A stretch of DNA of 64,000 nucleotides. It comes from Brachyhypopomus gauderio (lineage: Eukaryota; Chordata; Actinopteri; Gymnotiformes; Hypopomidae). The notes beneath the pieces were generated by a model. That model saw only the letters and a list, made by a program, of their open reading frames with translations. It was not told the DNA's origin and did no database searches. The translations under genes were made by a program, and so were the position numbers. The stretch covers positions 11,225,766-11,289,765 of the forward strand of contig NC_135223.1 in the NCBI RefSeq assembly GCF_052324685.1, in the 5' to 3' direction. Shown here piece by piece: positions 37,439 through 48,633 of this stretch; position 1 is the first letter of the stretch; each line of letters opens with the position of its first letter.

Positions 37439-40400
37439 CAAAAGAGGAAATGTGAAAACTAAAATGAAAGTGTGCCTTTTTAAATTCTTTGCTCTACATT
37501 TAATTTTAAACTAAATCTTTTTTGTTATTCATGGTATGTTCTTGGTATGACATGTCAGTTCTCTCAATGGTATCTTCTTTCTCTCTCTTCTACAAAAAAC
37601 AACAGTGCATGGCATTTGCAGGCTTTATTTCTTATATCCTTTGAACTGCTCTCTGCAGTTTGATGTCAGATATGAGTCTCAGATAAAACAGAGTAGAACA
37701 TAGTGGAGCATGGTGTATTTGTGTCTGTGAGACTGTTCACACAACAGCATGTCTGGACTCTCTCTCCCCTTTTGCATGCAGTGATTAGTGATTAGGAAGA
37801 GGCCCTCCATCATTAGCACGACTGGAATTTCCTCTAAATCCCTTTCTTCTCATTTTCAGTCACTCACTCACCCAGCTACACAATAAGCTACTGAAGTCTA
37901 CATGTAATTCACTACAACTGTAATTCACTATAAACTCTTAGTCTTACGTAGCCATGGTGGACCACCTCCGCATCCAAATCCAATTGTAAACCACATTGGA
38001 CCAGATACATTCTGATGGTAACGGTACTATGTCACATAAAATGTGCGATAAAGTGTATAATTCCTAAAGTCAGCATGGTGCAACTTACCTGCGCTAACTT
38101 CACCTGTGTCCTAGGTGAAAGCCAATGAAAACTGACATGTAAATGAGGTCATGTAAATTTAAGACCTCCGTCACGAGACGATTAACGGTCAACTGGTATG
38201 CTGAAATCTGCCAGCCGCATAAAGTATCTAGCTAATCTGCATTTGTACATTTCACCAAGAGGGGAATTGAATGATTACTCTGAGGAGATGACTTCAGTAA
38301 GTCTTCTAAATATCGGCAGAGCAACGTTTTTTCTCTCAGCCTTTTTGTTTTTTTTCCTCTGCAACACCTAAATTTGTATTTCTTATGGCAAACATTCGTG
38401 GTAATCTGACAAAATCCTTGAAATCATGCTCATGCCAAACAGCCCATGTCTTTGCAGAGTTATATTGATGATTTGCATATGTGACCAAATATCTTTAGAG
38501 GTTACGCACTGATTACTTATCGCCACATTTATAGGCGGACAAGTTCAGGTTAAAATGTTTTTGCGGAGTGGCGTTCTTTTATGAATCGCTAATGTCATAT
38601 GCAAATAAGGACACAACGAATCGCTAATGTAATATGCAAATGAGGACACAACGAATCGCTAATGTAATATGCAAATAAAAAGCATATATCGCACAACCTA
38701 CATTCATGTATAAGAAAACGTGTTACCACGGCGCTATTTTCTGTTAACATCAGAGCTTAAATCTGGTGGTAGGTTTTATTTATTTGGCCCTTATTACTCT
38801 TCCACTAGCCAATGTTTAATACATCTTATAGGATTCTTAAAATACTGTTTTTTAATCGTTGCTATGTTCGTGTGGTACCGCAGTGATGAGTGGTGGCTCA
38901 GCCCGAAATGAACGCTTACCGCTTGGTAGTATATGATGTTTAAAGAATACGACCTGAGACCCAAGCTCCTGCCAATAACATTAATTGATTTATTCCTAGC
39001 GAAAGTGAAATCTAATTCAAATCCTACTACAAAAAAGCAATAAAATGATAATACAATTTGTGTCTGTAAGTGTAATTGTGCCATTTTCTGGCACTAAGCT
39101 CAAATATATATGTCTTAATTTTGTATATTTTGTATCAAGTGATTAAATCCACCAATTTTGGTTGTGTATCAATACATCCTGCAGCAGATGTGACCGAACA
39201 GTGCCCAGAGAGGATTCTGGGTAATGAGAGAAGGCGAATATGTTCTAAGAAGTGCCTGCAGGATGAAGACTGTGCTAGCAAGCGTCAGTGTGTGTGTGAC
39301 GGACAGTGTGGACTCAGCTGTGTGGCCCCAGGTCAGACTCCTAACACTTCACAAGATCAGCTCAGTACTTAGTGCGTAAGCTCACAAGCAATGCTGCAAA
39401 GTATTTTTATTAACTGTCAAGAAATTAACAATTATTCAAAGCTCTCAACTTAAAAATGCATTGCTATCCACCTTGTATAACGTGTCATAATATGTATAAT
39501 ATGTATAATAGTGATATAAAGACACGTAAATAATATAATGTGTTATGTTTCACAAAAACATAAATGTGTGTTTCATGAAGTCCTTATGCAAGCGGAGAGT
39601 TAATGACTATTGTGATGCTCTGTACACTTAACGAGGGCTTCCTGCAAACAGGCCGGCCATGCCCATGGCCTCTTCCTCCAGTGCGGCATGCGGAGGTCAC
39701 ACTCCTCACACCCTCCCCTGTGTTTTCTGCTCTCCTGGAGGTGCGTTGTCATCCAGGCTACACCACGGCCAACGGTTTCAGCACCACCATACGTCGTTGC
39801 CAGGGCGACCGACAGTGGAGCGGAGATGAACCTGTGTGCACCGGTAGGCTGAGCTATAAGGCGGATGTCCCGTAGTGAAAACAGCCCTCGGTAAAACATG
39901 CTGTAGTTTTCATCGAATTGGCAGAGTCAGTCGAGGAGGGCATCAGGTTACTCAGCACATGAAGCGAACCATTTGTTGGTGTGGTACTGTCAGACAGCAG
40001 TGGTGGCAGTGCGAATCAGAAGGAGGTCTTGCACTGTCCCCAAACACATCACTGTGTGTGAGTTAGAGAAAATACATAGAGCAATAACATCAATAACATA
40101 TACTTGACATAAAACCAGCTCCTATTCCACTACTCCATCAAGATAAAAGAGAAAATATGCACTTTACTACATATTGCATAAATGTATGTATAAATGTAAC
40201 GTAAATGTAAATAAATAATTTATTTATATAGACTGAAGACGAATTATATTCAAATGTGTAATTTATAAAGCTCTCACAGTACATTTCTAAACATGACAGA
40301 CTGAAACAAGCTGATTTTTCGGAAAAAAAAATCCCCTCCCTCATTCTCTCTCTGTCCCCCCCATACACACACATGAAGAGAGAAAACACAAACATAGATG

Positions 40401-41245
40401 TACGTTGCTTTGCAGAAGACTTAAAGTACAAGAGTCTAGTGAGAACTCTGTAAGCATTTTGCCTTCATCTGGGTCACAGCACACAGACTGATCCCCTGAA
40501 GAGGCTCTTTCAGGGCTGCAAGGTCAAAACCAAGGCCCCAGATCTTCAGAAATCAGGCCCAAAACAACTGAGCTTCTGGCTAGAGATTCTGTACTCTCAC
40601 CCCTACTGTAAAACACACACACACACACACACACTCACACTCACACACATACAAGATGAGAGACATTTCCAGGAATAAAACAGTTCCAGAGATGGGTTGT
40701 AGGCGTTTCAAGAGGAATCCTACAACAACACCTGCAGCTCAGTGATACTGACAGAGCAGATAACACACACGCACAAACGCACAAACTGAGACACACACAC
40801 ACTCACTGTAAATGTGTTAGATTTCCTCTCTGTTCACCAGCCTCACCAGTAAGTCACCCACACACATCAGAAATTATCAGATATGAGTCAATTGAATGTG
40901 TGAACAGATCATTCCAGATGGATCTCTGTGAAGCTTTAGTGTCTAACTGAAGCTGTACGTTCAGCCTATTCATCTGCCCTCACTTCCACCTACCCACCAA
41001 CCCACTCATTCATCCATCTGCCCACTGGTCCTAACCAGCCCTGCTGCACGCTTCACCATAGACATGCCTGTATAGATGCCTGGATAGATGCCTGTATAGA
41101 TGCCTGGATAGTTGCTTATATAGATGCCTGGATAGATGCCCGGCACTCAGGAATCAAGAACATTTTGTTTCCTGTTGAAATCTATTCAAAGTCTATCATA
41201 ACTCTTTCAGCTCTTGCCATTTCTACTGCTCTCTCTCCCCATGTG

Positions 41246-41295
<50 letters not shown>

Positions 41296-41616
41296 GTGGT
41301 TTTCCGGCAGCAGAGCCGGTGGTTGAGCCTGAGATTCACTGCCCCATGCCCATCGATGGGCTGCTGTCGGTGCAGGGTAGTGCAGGAGCAGATGCCCTTG
41401 TGCACTACCGCTGTGGCCCTGGGTGAGGGGGCAGGGACACACTCTGAGCAGCACACACACCACCTCGGTACGGAGGCTTCAGTTATTGTTGTTTTCTCTA
41501 TGCTTTTCTCATTCCTCCCACCCCTCATCCCTTGCAGATCTGTGCTGGTTGGACACAGTGAAAATTTCTGTCATGAGAACCAGACGTGGCGTTACCCTCA
41601 CCCCATCTGTCAACGT

Positions 41617-41697
<81 letters not shown>

Positions 41698-43025
41698 CCT
41701 CTATAATATTTATGTGGGACTATAGAGATCCATACAGAAGTGATTATAGTGAAGAAGAATCAGAACATGAAACGCACACATACATGTGGATTAGATAAAC
41801 TGAAGTGTCAGAAACACTCTGTGTGTGAGTGTGTGTGTTTATCAAAGGGTGTAAATGAGTGTACATTTGCAAGTCCTTCTGCTTCAAAGTAAAGAGAGAA
41901 CTGCTCGAGCCTGAGCAGAAAGTGAGAACTGAAGAGTGTGTGGGGGTGTGTGTAGGAGGGTAGGATAAAGCAGCGAGAGTATTTGGATGTGTATATGTAA
42001 AAATGCAGAGGTGTCAGGGGTGAGAGACTGGGGTTTGGAATGCGTTTGTGCTTGCTATACTGCCCTCTATTGGATCAATCTGGACCTACACGTTGTCGTG
42101 GGCTTTGTTTTTCTACAGTTAAAGCTGTGTGTGCCATCTGCGGGTTATTAGGAGGCACTACACCTTTTGTGGTGGTTCATTTTACACGTGGCCTTGGGTC
42201 AAAATGTAGAGCATAGATCGTAATTTCTAGTTGTGCCTTTATCCAGTCTTGCTTATTTATATGTATGTATGTATTTTTTGTGAGACTATTTTAACTTAGT
42301 GAAATCCTTTTGACCTACTAAATGCCTCTTTAAAACACAGATAGGCATCCATATCTGTTCCGTAGGTGTGTTTTGTCCATCACCAGTGGAGGTCGATCAT
42401 GGTTACCTGGTGGCCGTCCAGAAGTCTGAATATAATGTGAATGATACCATCTATTACCTTTGCAAGAAGACCTTCCTATTGGATGGGCCAAACCAAGCTA
42501 CTTGTCAATCAAATGGCACATGGAGCACAATGCCCTCCTGCCGAGGTGAGAGAGGGAGGGAGTTTATCGAATAAATGCTGCATTAATTATTGGCTTTGTT
42601 CATTTATAATTACAATCAGTTGCATTTCTATTAAACCATCAAATGTCTTTGTCTTACTCACTAATACTCTGCTTGCTACTCAGCCCGCTGTCCAATCCCA
42701 GCTCAGCGCAGCAGAGTGATAGTGGGCGGGGTTAAGCGCTGGCCCTATGATCTGACAGATGGTATGGTAACTCATGGGGAGAAAGTAACATTCTTCTGTA
42801 AACATCCGGAAAAGCAATGCAGTTTCACGGCCACGCAGACTTGTTATGATGGACAGCTCAGTGCACCCACCTGCTACCTTGGTTAGTCAAATGTACACAA
42901 ACATACAGATAAAAAAGTTCCATAATCCCTTTTCTTCCACTCTCCATAATTCTCTCATTCTCTTCTTATTCTCTCTCTCCCCATCCCCTCTGTCTTTTCC
43001 TTTCTTCTCTTTCTCTCTCTCTGTT

Positions 43026-43068
<43 letters not shown>

Positions 43069-43153
43069 AGACCCCACCTGGTTTCAGTATAAACTGTACC
43101 CTCACCGACTGGTGTCTGAGATTGTTTCATGTGACCCTGCTGTACTGGCGTAA
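37330..43153 (+). CDS. Secreted WAP-like/sushi protein with APOH-like C-terminal domain
   Basis: Eight coding exons: 37330-37393, 39185-39331, 39652-39843, 41296-41422, 41538-41614, 42366-42545, 42684-42881 and 43071-43153. Phases agree throughout and give 355 residues. The signal peptide is MMKSHLLLVLLLCVCCLSQP. Exon 2 encodes an eight-cysteine module (C-x12-C-x3-C-x5-C-x5-CVC-x3-C-x3-C) like a WAP four-disulfide core, but with CVC where WAP has CC. Then come a sushi domain in exon 3, one split over exons 4-5, and one in exon 6. Exons 7-8 match domain V of beta-2-glycoprotein I (ITHGEKVTFFCK-like core, KQCSF, then an aromatic/basic tail ending in Cys). APOH has four sushi domains before domain V and no WAP module. 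AATAAA at 43645-43650 may end the transcript. I do not recognise a named ortholog. NAGNAG acceptor at exon 2. Confidence 0.8.
37394..37439. repeat. (GT)n microsatellite at exon 1 donor
   Basis: GT repeat that begins at the 5' splice site of the sushi-domain gene's first intron. Confidence 0.9.
38583..38680. repeat. Three 35-bp repeats each carrying an octamer (ATGCAAAT)
   Basis: Unit GAATCGCTAATGTAATATGCAAAT plus GAGGACACAAC is present three times, with the third copy diverging after the octamer. Octamers are at 38599-38606, 38634-38641 and 38669-38676, exactly 35 bp apart. A reverse octamer (ATTTGCAT) is at 38471-38478. This is in intron 1 of the sushi-domain gene and could be a POU/Oct-bound element. 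Confidence 0.8.
41082..41140. repeat. Short imperfect array of 12-13 bp GATAGATGCCTG units
   Basis: Four to five diverged copies of TAGATGCCTGGA in intron 3 of the sushi-domain gene. Confidence 0.75.
41247..41294. repeat. (CT)n microsatellite forming an exon 4 acceptor tract
   Basis: CT repeat of about 46 bp running directly into the AG at 41294-41295 of the sushi-domain gene, so it serves as the polypyrimidine tract. Confidence 0.95.
41616..41694. repeat. (GT)n microsatellite at exon 5 donor
   Basis: About 78 bp of GT starting inside the donor GTAAGTGTGTG of the sushi-domain gene. Confidence 0.95.
43028..43068. repeat. (CT)n microsatellite forming the last acceptor tract
   Basis: CT repeat of about 38 bp running into TTTAG at 43070, the acceptor of the last sushi-gene exon. 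Confidence 0.95.
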
Positions 43154-44270
43154 CCACTGTACCTGAGTAAAATTGGTCTCGCTCTTACTCATCCCACAGC
43201 AGCACACTGGATCCAGACGTCTCACCTCAGTTTAATCTCACATGACACCTAACAGTTTTAGTACAGGTCATCCAAAGGACGTGGGAAATATGATTAATTT
43301 TACTGCCAGAACTACTTTCTATACATGACTACAGTTGATAGAAATTATTAATAATGCAATATTAATATATTTCACTGTATGCAAATTTGGACTCTGCTTA
43401 GCTCACAATTTGGGTGTTAACAGGACATAATTCATACCATTCAGACTAAGAATTTCATTTGAGAAAAAAGCATAAATGGATATTGCATTCACCATATAGC
43501 GTATTATATAAGTCAGTCATTCAGTTTAGCACCTGATTCACTTTATATTGCCTTGGACAGGGTTATCTTAAAACTGAATGGGTTGTTGCCTATTTGTGTT
43601 ATTATTTTATTTTAAACAGTAAATATTTTACTAGTTTGAAGATTAATAAATAAAACTATTGATAGAAGACACTGAGTTAAGGTAACTCAAAAATCTGAGG
43701 TGATTGTAGTTTTCAGTTTTTCTTTCTGCTTTGTTGCTATTTTAAAAATCTGTTATAAATGAATTCCTGCACTTATCTGATGAGCTTCTGGAGGTCCACA
43801 GACACGACGGAGATCTGGACAGACCTGTGTAAGTTCCGACATATTTATTCTTCATTATTAGTTTTAGGGTATGGCAGAAGGGACTAGCATTGCAGTCAGA
43901 CGCGCGTGGACAGACAGACCATCAGGCGAACTGGTACAGATATATCTGGTGCAAGGATGCACGTGTATTGAGTAAAGTTATGTTTATGACAAATCAAGCA
44001 ATTTCGCTTGAAATGTGTTTTTATTTTGATGGAATAGCTTCACAATAAAGAAGCAGTTGGAAAATTATTGTCATTATTTTTAATTGCATATTAATAAGCG
44101 CTATTTAACTGATAATATTAATAATGAAAAGCCATATTGATTCTTTTCTGTATAAAACTGATATACATTTTGTTAGAAATGACATTTTCCGAAGTTTAAA
44201 TCATTTATTAACCAGCACATCTTTACCGTCGTGTCGGACGGACAAAACTGCGACACCATAACAGCCGCTC
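43154..44270. other. 3' UTR of the sushi gene and spacer
   Basis: AATAAA at 43645-43650 is the best polyadenylation candidate. No other gene or repeat is recognised up to the GC-rich region at 44.3 kb. Confidence 0.5.
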
Positions 44271-44400
44271 CCCTCTCCCCCACTTTCTCCGCCCAGTCAT
44301 TCATTCATATTTGGTCTTCCGGAAGTACGAGGGTCGGGTTAGCCAGTGCCTGCGCGAGCTGACTCGTGGGGTGAGAACAGTTTCATATTCAATATTTCAG
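44271..44400 (+). promoter_or_regulatory. Putative promoter and first untranslated exon of znf581
   Basis: GC-rich block with a palindromic ETS site CTTCCGGAAGT at 44316-44326, a hallmark of housekeeping TATA-less promoters. A GTGAGA donor follows at about 44370. The next candidate exons of this transcript are 48280-48410 and the coding exon. The spacer between them (44400-48279) is AT-rich with no supported gene apart from the hAT-like element and a 43-bp duplication. Confidence 0.4.
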
Positions 44401-47281
44401 AAAAACAAAGTGTTGCGAGGTGGTTTCAGCTGTATATCGAGACATACAAGAGTATCGATTGAATAACAGCATTTCACGAAAACTGTTACCTTAAGAAAGT
44501 TTTAAAATATGGTATACGAGCGAACAGTCTGCGCACTGTCACCGGCTCGAACCGTCGGTAGGCAGAAAATGGCCGGTCGCAGGTTCGAGCGCGGAGTCCG
44601 TATCAACAGTGTGAGATGATACAAAAGTATCCCGTCATTTGAACCTTTCTTCACGTGTCGCTCTCTAGAGAACGAAACGCACGCAAGGGCGCAGGTTCGA
44701 GTGGCTTTGTCGGTTCACAACATCAAAGCGTGGTAGGCTAAATGGTTTCACCTCCGTTTTTTTTTAATCGGACCTCCTACTCGGCGTAATGGCGTCCGTG
44801 TGTGTGTCGCCGTCTCCGTAGGACGAGGTTGAGGGTCGGCGGACTGGGGCTTCACGTCGAACCCTGTCGGGGTCGTGGACGTGTTTCGCTTGTGAAGAGA
44901 ATAAAAAAGTAAAAGTATGACTGTTATAGTTTTATCATATAAAAGCTCGTCATTTGAACCCACGTTAGGCGGTGTTGCATACAGTAGCTAGTTGCCACCT
45001 GGGGTAGATGTCATCAATAAGCAACACTGTAGAAAATTAAGTTGCAACTTCCAAGTTTAGTGCTCCATGATGTTGGCGTTACTGGCAACACGTTCAGTTC
45101 TCATTTCAGTCTCGGGATTATAAATGCTGTATGTGCAGGATAATTTAATACGGGTGAAAGCTAATAATTTAACGGCCCGGCTTAAAATAAAGGAAGTTTT
45201 AATGTACAGCAATATGATTATTTGGTTGTTTTAGATTTGGCCATTTAAACACACACTAGAGACTCTGTCAGTAAATATATAACATCCATTATGTATTATT
45301 ATAGTCTATGCAAGAGTCAACTTTTTAATTGAACCTGAATTTTGGTAGCGCTCAAGATATGCAATTTTCAATTGTATACTTCAACCTATGCTGAAATTAC
45401 GATACATTATAAAATAAATGATGGGGCTACATTGATAAAGCTATGAATTTGTAATAGTATACTAGAGGCCATCATTTCACATCAGTAGAATAGTTTGATG
45501 AACTGCAACACCAGATATTCTCAGCATTCTCTGTCAGGAAAGTGTATGGCAGTGTAATTGTGATTGTGTAATGCACACTGCGTACACAGCAATAGACAAT
45601 GCATACACAATATTGACTATTTTCAACATGTATTGGGTTTTTTTGGGGCTAGAAAGAGTAGTAGTAGGTTAATCTGCAAATATCCCCAGTGTAAGACTAA
45701 TAAGGAATAATATATTATGTTACCACAAATCTTATTCTGCTACTTCTAAGCAACTCAAATTTTTGCGTCTTTATATTCGTAATGTTTCATGTTGGGCATG
45801 ACGTGTAAATCATCCATTTAAATAACAAATTCCTTTGTGACATGATTTGACAGCTTGAGGATAACTGTCAAACAGAAAAAAAGATCTTAATCACTAGGGT
45901 GAGATGCCTATTATGATGGTCAAAAGTCTCTCCCTTGGACAACAGAAGGAGATGCACAAATGGCCAACGATATGCACTTTTGTGATTAGGATAGACATTT
46001 CAAGTATGAAATGTGCTGGGGACCACTAGACTGGTTAGATCACTGGGTCTCAGATCGTGTTGTCACTACAATGGGAGGCTGCAGAGAGATTTCAGAGGTC
46101 ATTTTCGGGCTTTGTTTTTGCTTTTGTTAAGCACTTATTTAGAAGCAAGTAGAAGTGTACATTTGTAATGGGTGTTTTTGTACTATTTGCATTTAGAGGC
46201 TTCCTTTAGCTTCAGTGATTTTATAATCAAGAGTCACTAGCCAATTCTAAATTGTTTTAACATTTAACTAAATACAATATTATGTAATTTCCATGACACT
46301 GCAATTACTGTGGTAAAAACTTGCATATTTTTACCATGAAGATGCATTAGCATCATATTAGTCTAAGTCTGTCCATTTTTCATTTTGTCAGACCATATGC
46401 AGCCTTTGTTTGGTTTGTCCTGGTGTTACAGATTAAATAGGCAATGGGACGATAAAAAAAAAAAGCATGTGATGAGACCTAGTAATATTTCAATTATCAT
46501 TCACTGCTGACAGTTCTTGAGAAAACAACGCCCTCAAACAGTCAAGAAGTGGGCACTGACCAACAAAGTTGGAAAGGTTGTTTTCAAAGCATAATGTATT
46601 ACATATTCAATGTATTAAATGTTATGCGTTATTATTTTCTGAGCAAAGGAACACATTATATTATTTTCACAATGCTTTCAAAATACCCTGTCAAACGAAG
46701 CACAGAAATACTAGGCATGAAATAAAAATGAGGAAGGTAAGTGGAATGGAAAAGAGAACAGGCACACTACTGTTATTGGCATTAAAATGCTGTTATTCCC
46801 ATGGCATGATGGTTCTGGTGGCATGATGAAACTCGGCATCATAACCCAGATGCTTCACAAACCTATAAAAGTTTTCTAAAATTACCCCCCCCCCCTTATG
46901 AGCATTGAAAGGAAAGCCTAGGTTTTGTAAAAGAAAAAGAAACCACTGTACATTTTACTATAAACACTTCAAATTTGTTATTGGGGTTTTAGATTATGGA
47001 AAAATATATAGTAGGCCCTAATGGCAAATAATTAAATATTAATGGGGTGTGAAAGTTGCCCTTTGTGTAAAGATTTTAATTATGTGTATATTACTACTTG
47101 TGAATATTTAGAAATGTCCACTACTTATCCATGTAAATGCATGAATAAAACAGCAGTACTTGGTTGCAGGTTAATACGTTTACAGCTTCACCATACTGTC
47201 AGAAATGAATATTGAGTGAAACTATTACTATAATGAAGTGAGCGTTTTATGTTAATATTAGGAAGAATCAATACTTTATAC

Positions 47282-47539
47282 CAGGGGTACTCAACTGGCG
47301 GACCGCGGTCCGGATCCGGACCCGAACGCAGTCTTGTCTGGACCCAATCTCATTCCTGATTAACTGGATACGGACCAAAAAAAAAACCGGAGCATTTACA
47401 ACAACTTACATTCGCCACCAACCATCACCCCCCCCACCCCCGCTCAACAACTTACGTTCGCCACCCCCGCCGCACCGGACCTCAGGTCACAGGTATCTGC
47501 CAAAATTGGACCGCGGACAAATTTAGTTGAGTACCCCTG
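47282..47539. mobile_element. hAT-type MITE with 8-bp target duplication
   Basis: 258-bp element with inverted ends CAGGGGTACTCAACT and AGTTGAGTACCCCTG (perfect over 15 bp). It is flanked by CTTTATAC at both 47274-47281 and 47540-47547. An 8-bp duplication and CAGGG-type ends define hAT-superfamily insertions. There is no coding capacity. Interior GGACCGCGG motifs near both ends extend the terminal symmetry, and a partial internal duplication (ACAACTTAC-TTCGCCACC) is visible. It lies in the presumed znf581 leader intron. Confidence 0.93.
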
Positions 47540-47883
47540 CTTTATACTCTTATGTTATCGAGCATCCTGACAAACCTAAATCTAAACAAATCCTGTAGGG
47601 AACATTTCCAATGTCGAAGCCCATATTTTTTGGTATTATGATTGATACATTTTATATTCTGAAGCCATCGTTACATTCCTACCTGATTTGAATAAAAAAA
47701 AAATATGATGAACTGTGATATCCATGTGATATCCATCATGTTTTCTTGACATAACAAGTACACCTCAACACAAAGTATACCACTTGAGGTTGGGCATCTT
47801 AATGAGGACTTTATATCCCTACAATGCCACATTTATCTGTGACATGGACTTAAAGAGAACATAATTGTCCATGCTATCTGGAA

Positions 47884-47972
47884 AGAAAGAATAACCATGT
47901 TCCTCTCTGTCATGCGGTGATCTGTTAGGAAGAATAACCCTGTTCCTCTCTGTCAGGTGGTGATCTGTTAGG
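47884..47972. repeat. 43-bp tandem duplication
   Basis: Two copies of a unit containing AAGAATAACC, TGTTCCTCTCTGTCA and GGTGATCTGTTAGG, differing at a few bases, upstream of znf581. Confidence 0.85.
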
Positions 47973-48279
47973 TCACACATGCAGATTTTGGCACTTAGTG
48001 TTTTCCTTCAAGCGTGTTCAGCTGTTTTATGATGTACAAATTGCAGCTTGAAAAGATGTTGCTGATTGCTTCAGATGTCTTGGAGGAAGCAAATGTTAGC
48101 TTCGGCCTCCCAAGTTGGCAGCTGTCACAAGATAGTGGGAGACCTAGATATCTTGGGAATAAAATATATTTGCGAGGACTTATGTGGATAAGGCTACTTT
48201 TTATCTGTATGTTTTTTTCTGATGAAACTAGAAGATAATAGAAGTACTTAATAAAAATTGCTATGTACTTTTCCCCCAG

Positions 48280-48410
48280 ATTAATGCCCTTGGCCAATGG
48301 CTGTGACGGTGACATGGATGGAGACCCATTGCTCCATCAGATCGGGAAATGGTTCTGTTTGCATAGTCTGTCCAGGAGGCTTTGGAAGAACACTTTTAGT
48401 GATATCTCAG
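48280..48410 (+). other. Candidate leader exon of znf581 with upstream frame
   Basis: Bounded by TTTTCCCCCAG and a GTAGTA donor. ATG at 48284 opens a frame that ends in phase 1. If joined to the exon starting at 48466 (after CTCTTCCAG) it continues to a TGA at 48642-48644, overlapping the znf581 start out of frame. Its product (about 102 residues) resembles nothing I know. Confidence 0.35.
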
Positions 48411-48633
48411 GTAGTAATAAACTGACTGTTTCCAAAAGTACTGAGTGACATTAGCACTCTTCCAGGTCAGCTATCAACTGAAGTTACCATACTCATGGTT
48501 CAAACATCAGAGGAGATCAGAGGACCTTCTTCTATCAAGCAATTCAGAAGGCTGATCTTGACTCATTCAGAGACAGTCAGAACTCTGGTGGTTTTAAGAG
48601 GATTTATAATTGGAATTAAATCAGAGGATCTTA

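Noticed and set aside
44560-44710. tRNA-like B-box motifs (GCAGGTTCGAG, twice)
   Set aside because: No A-box at the right distance and no acceptor or anticodon stems; probably chance in GC-rich promoter sequence.
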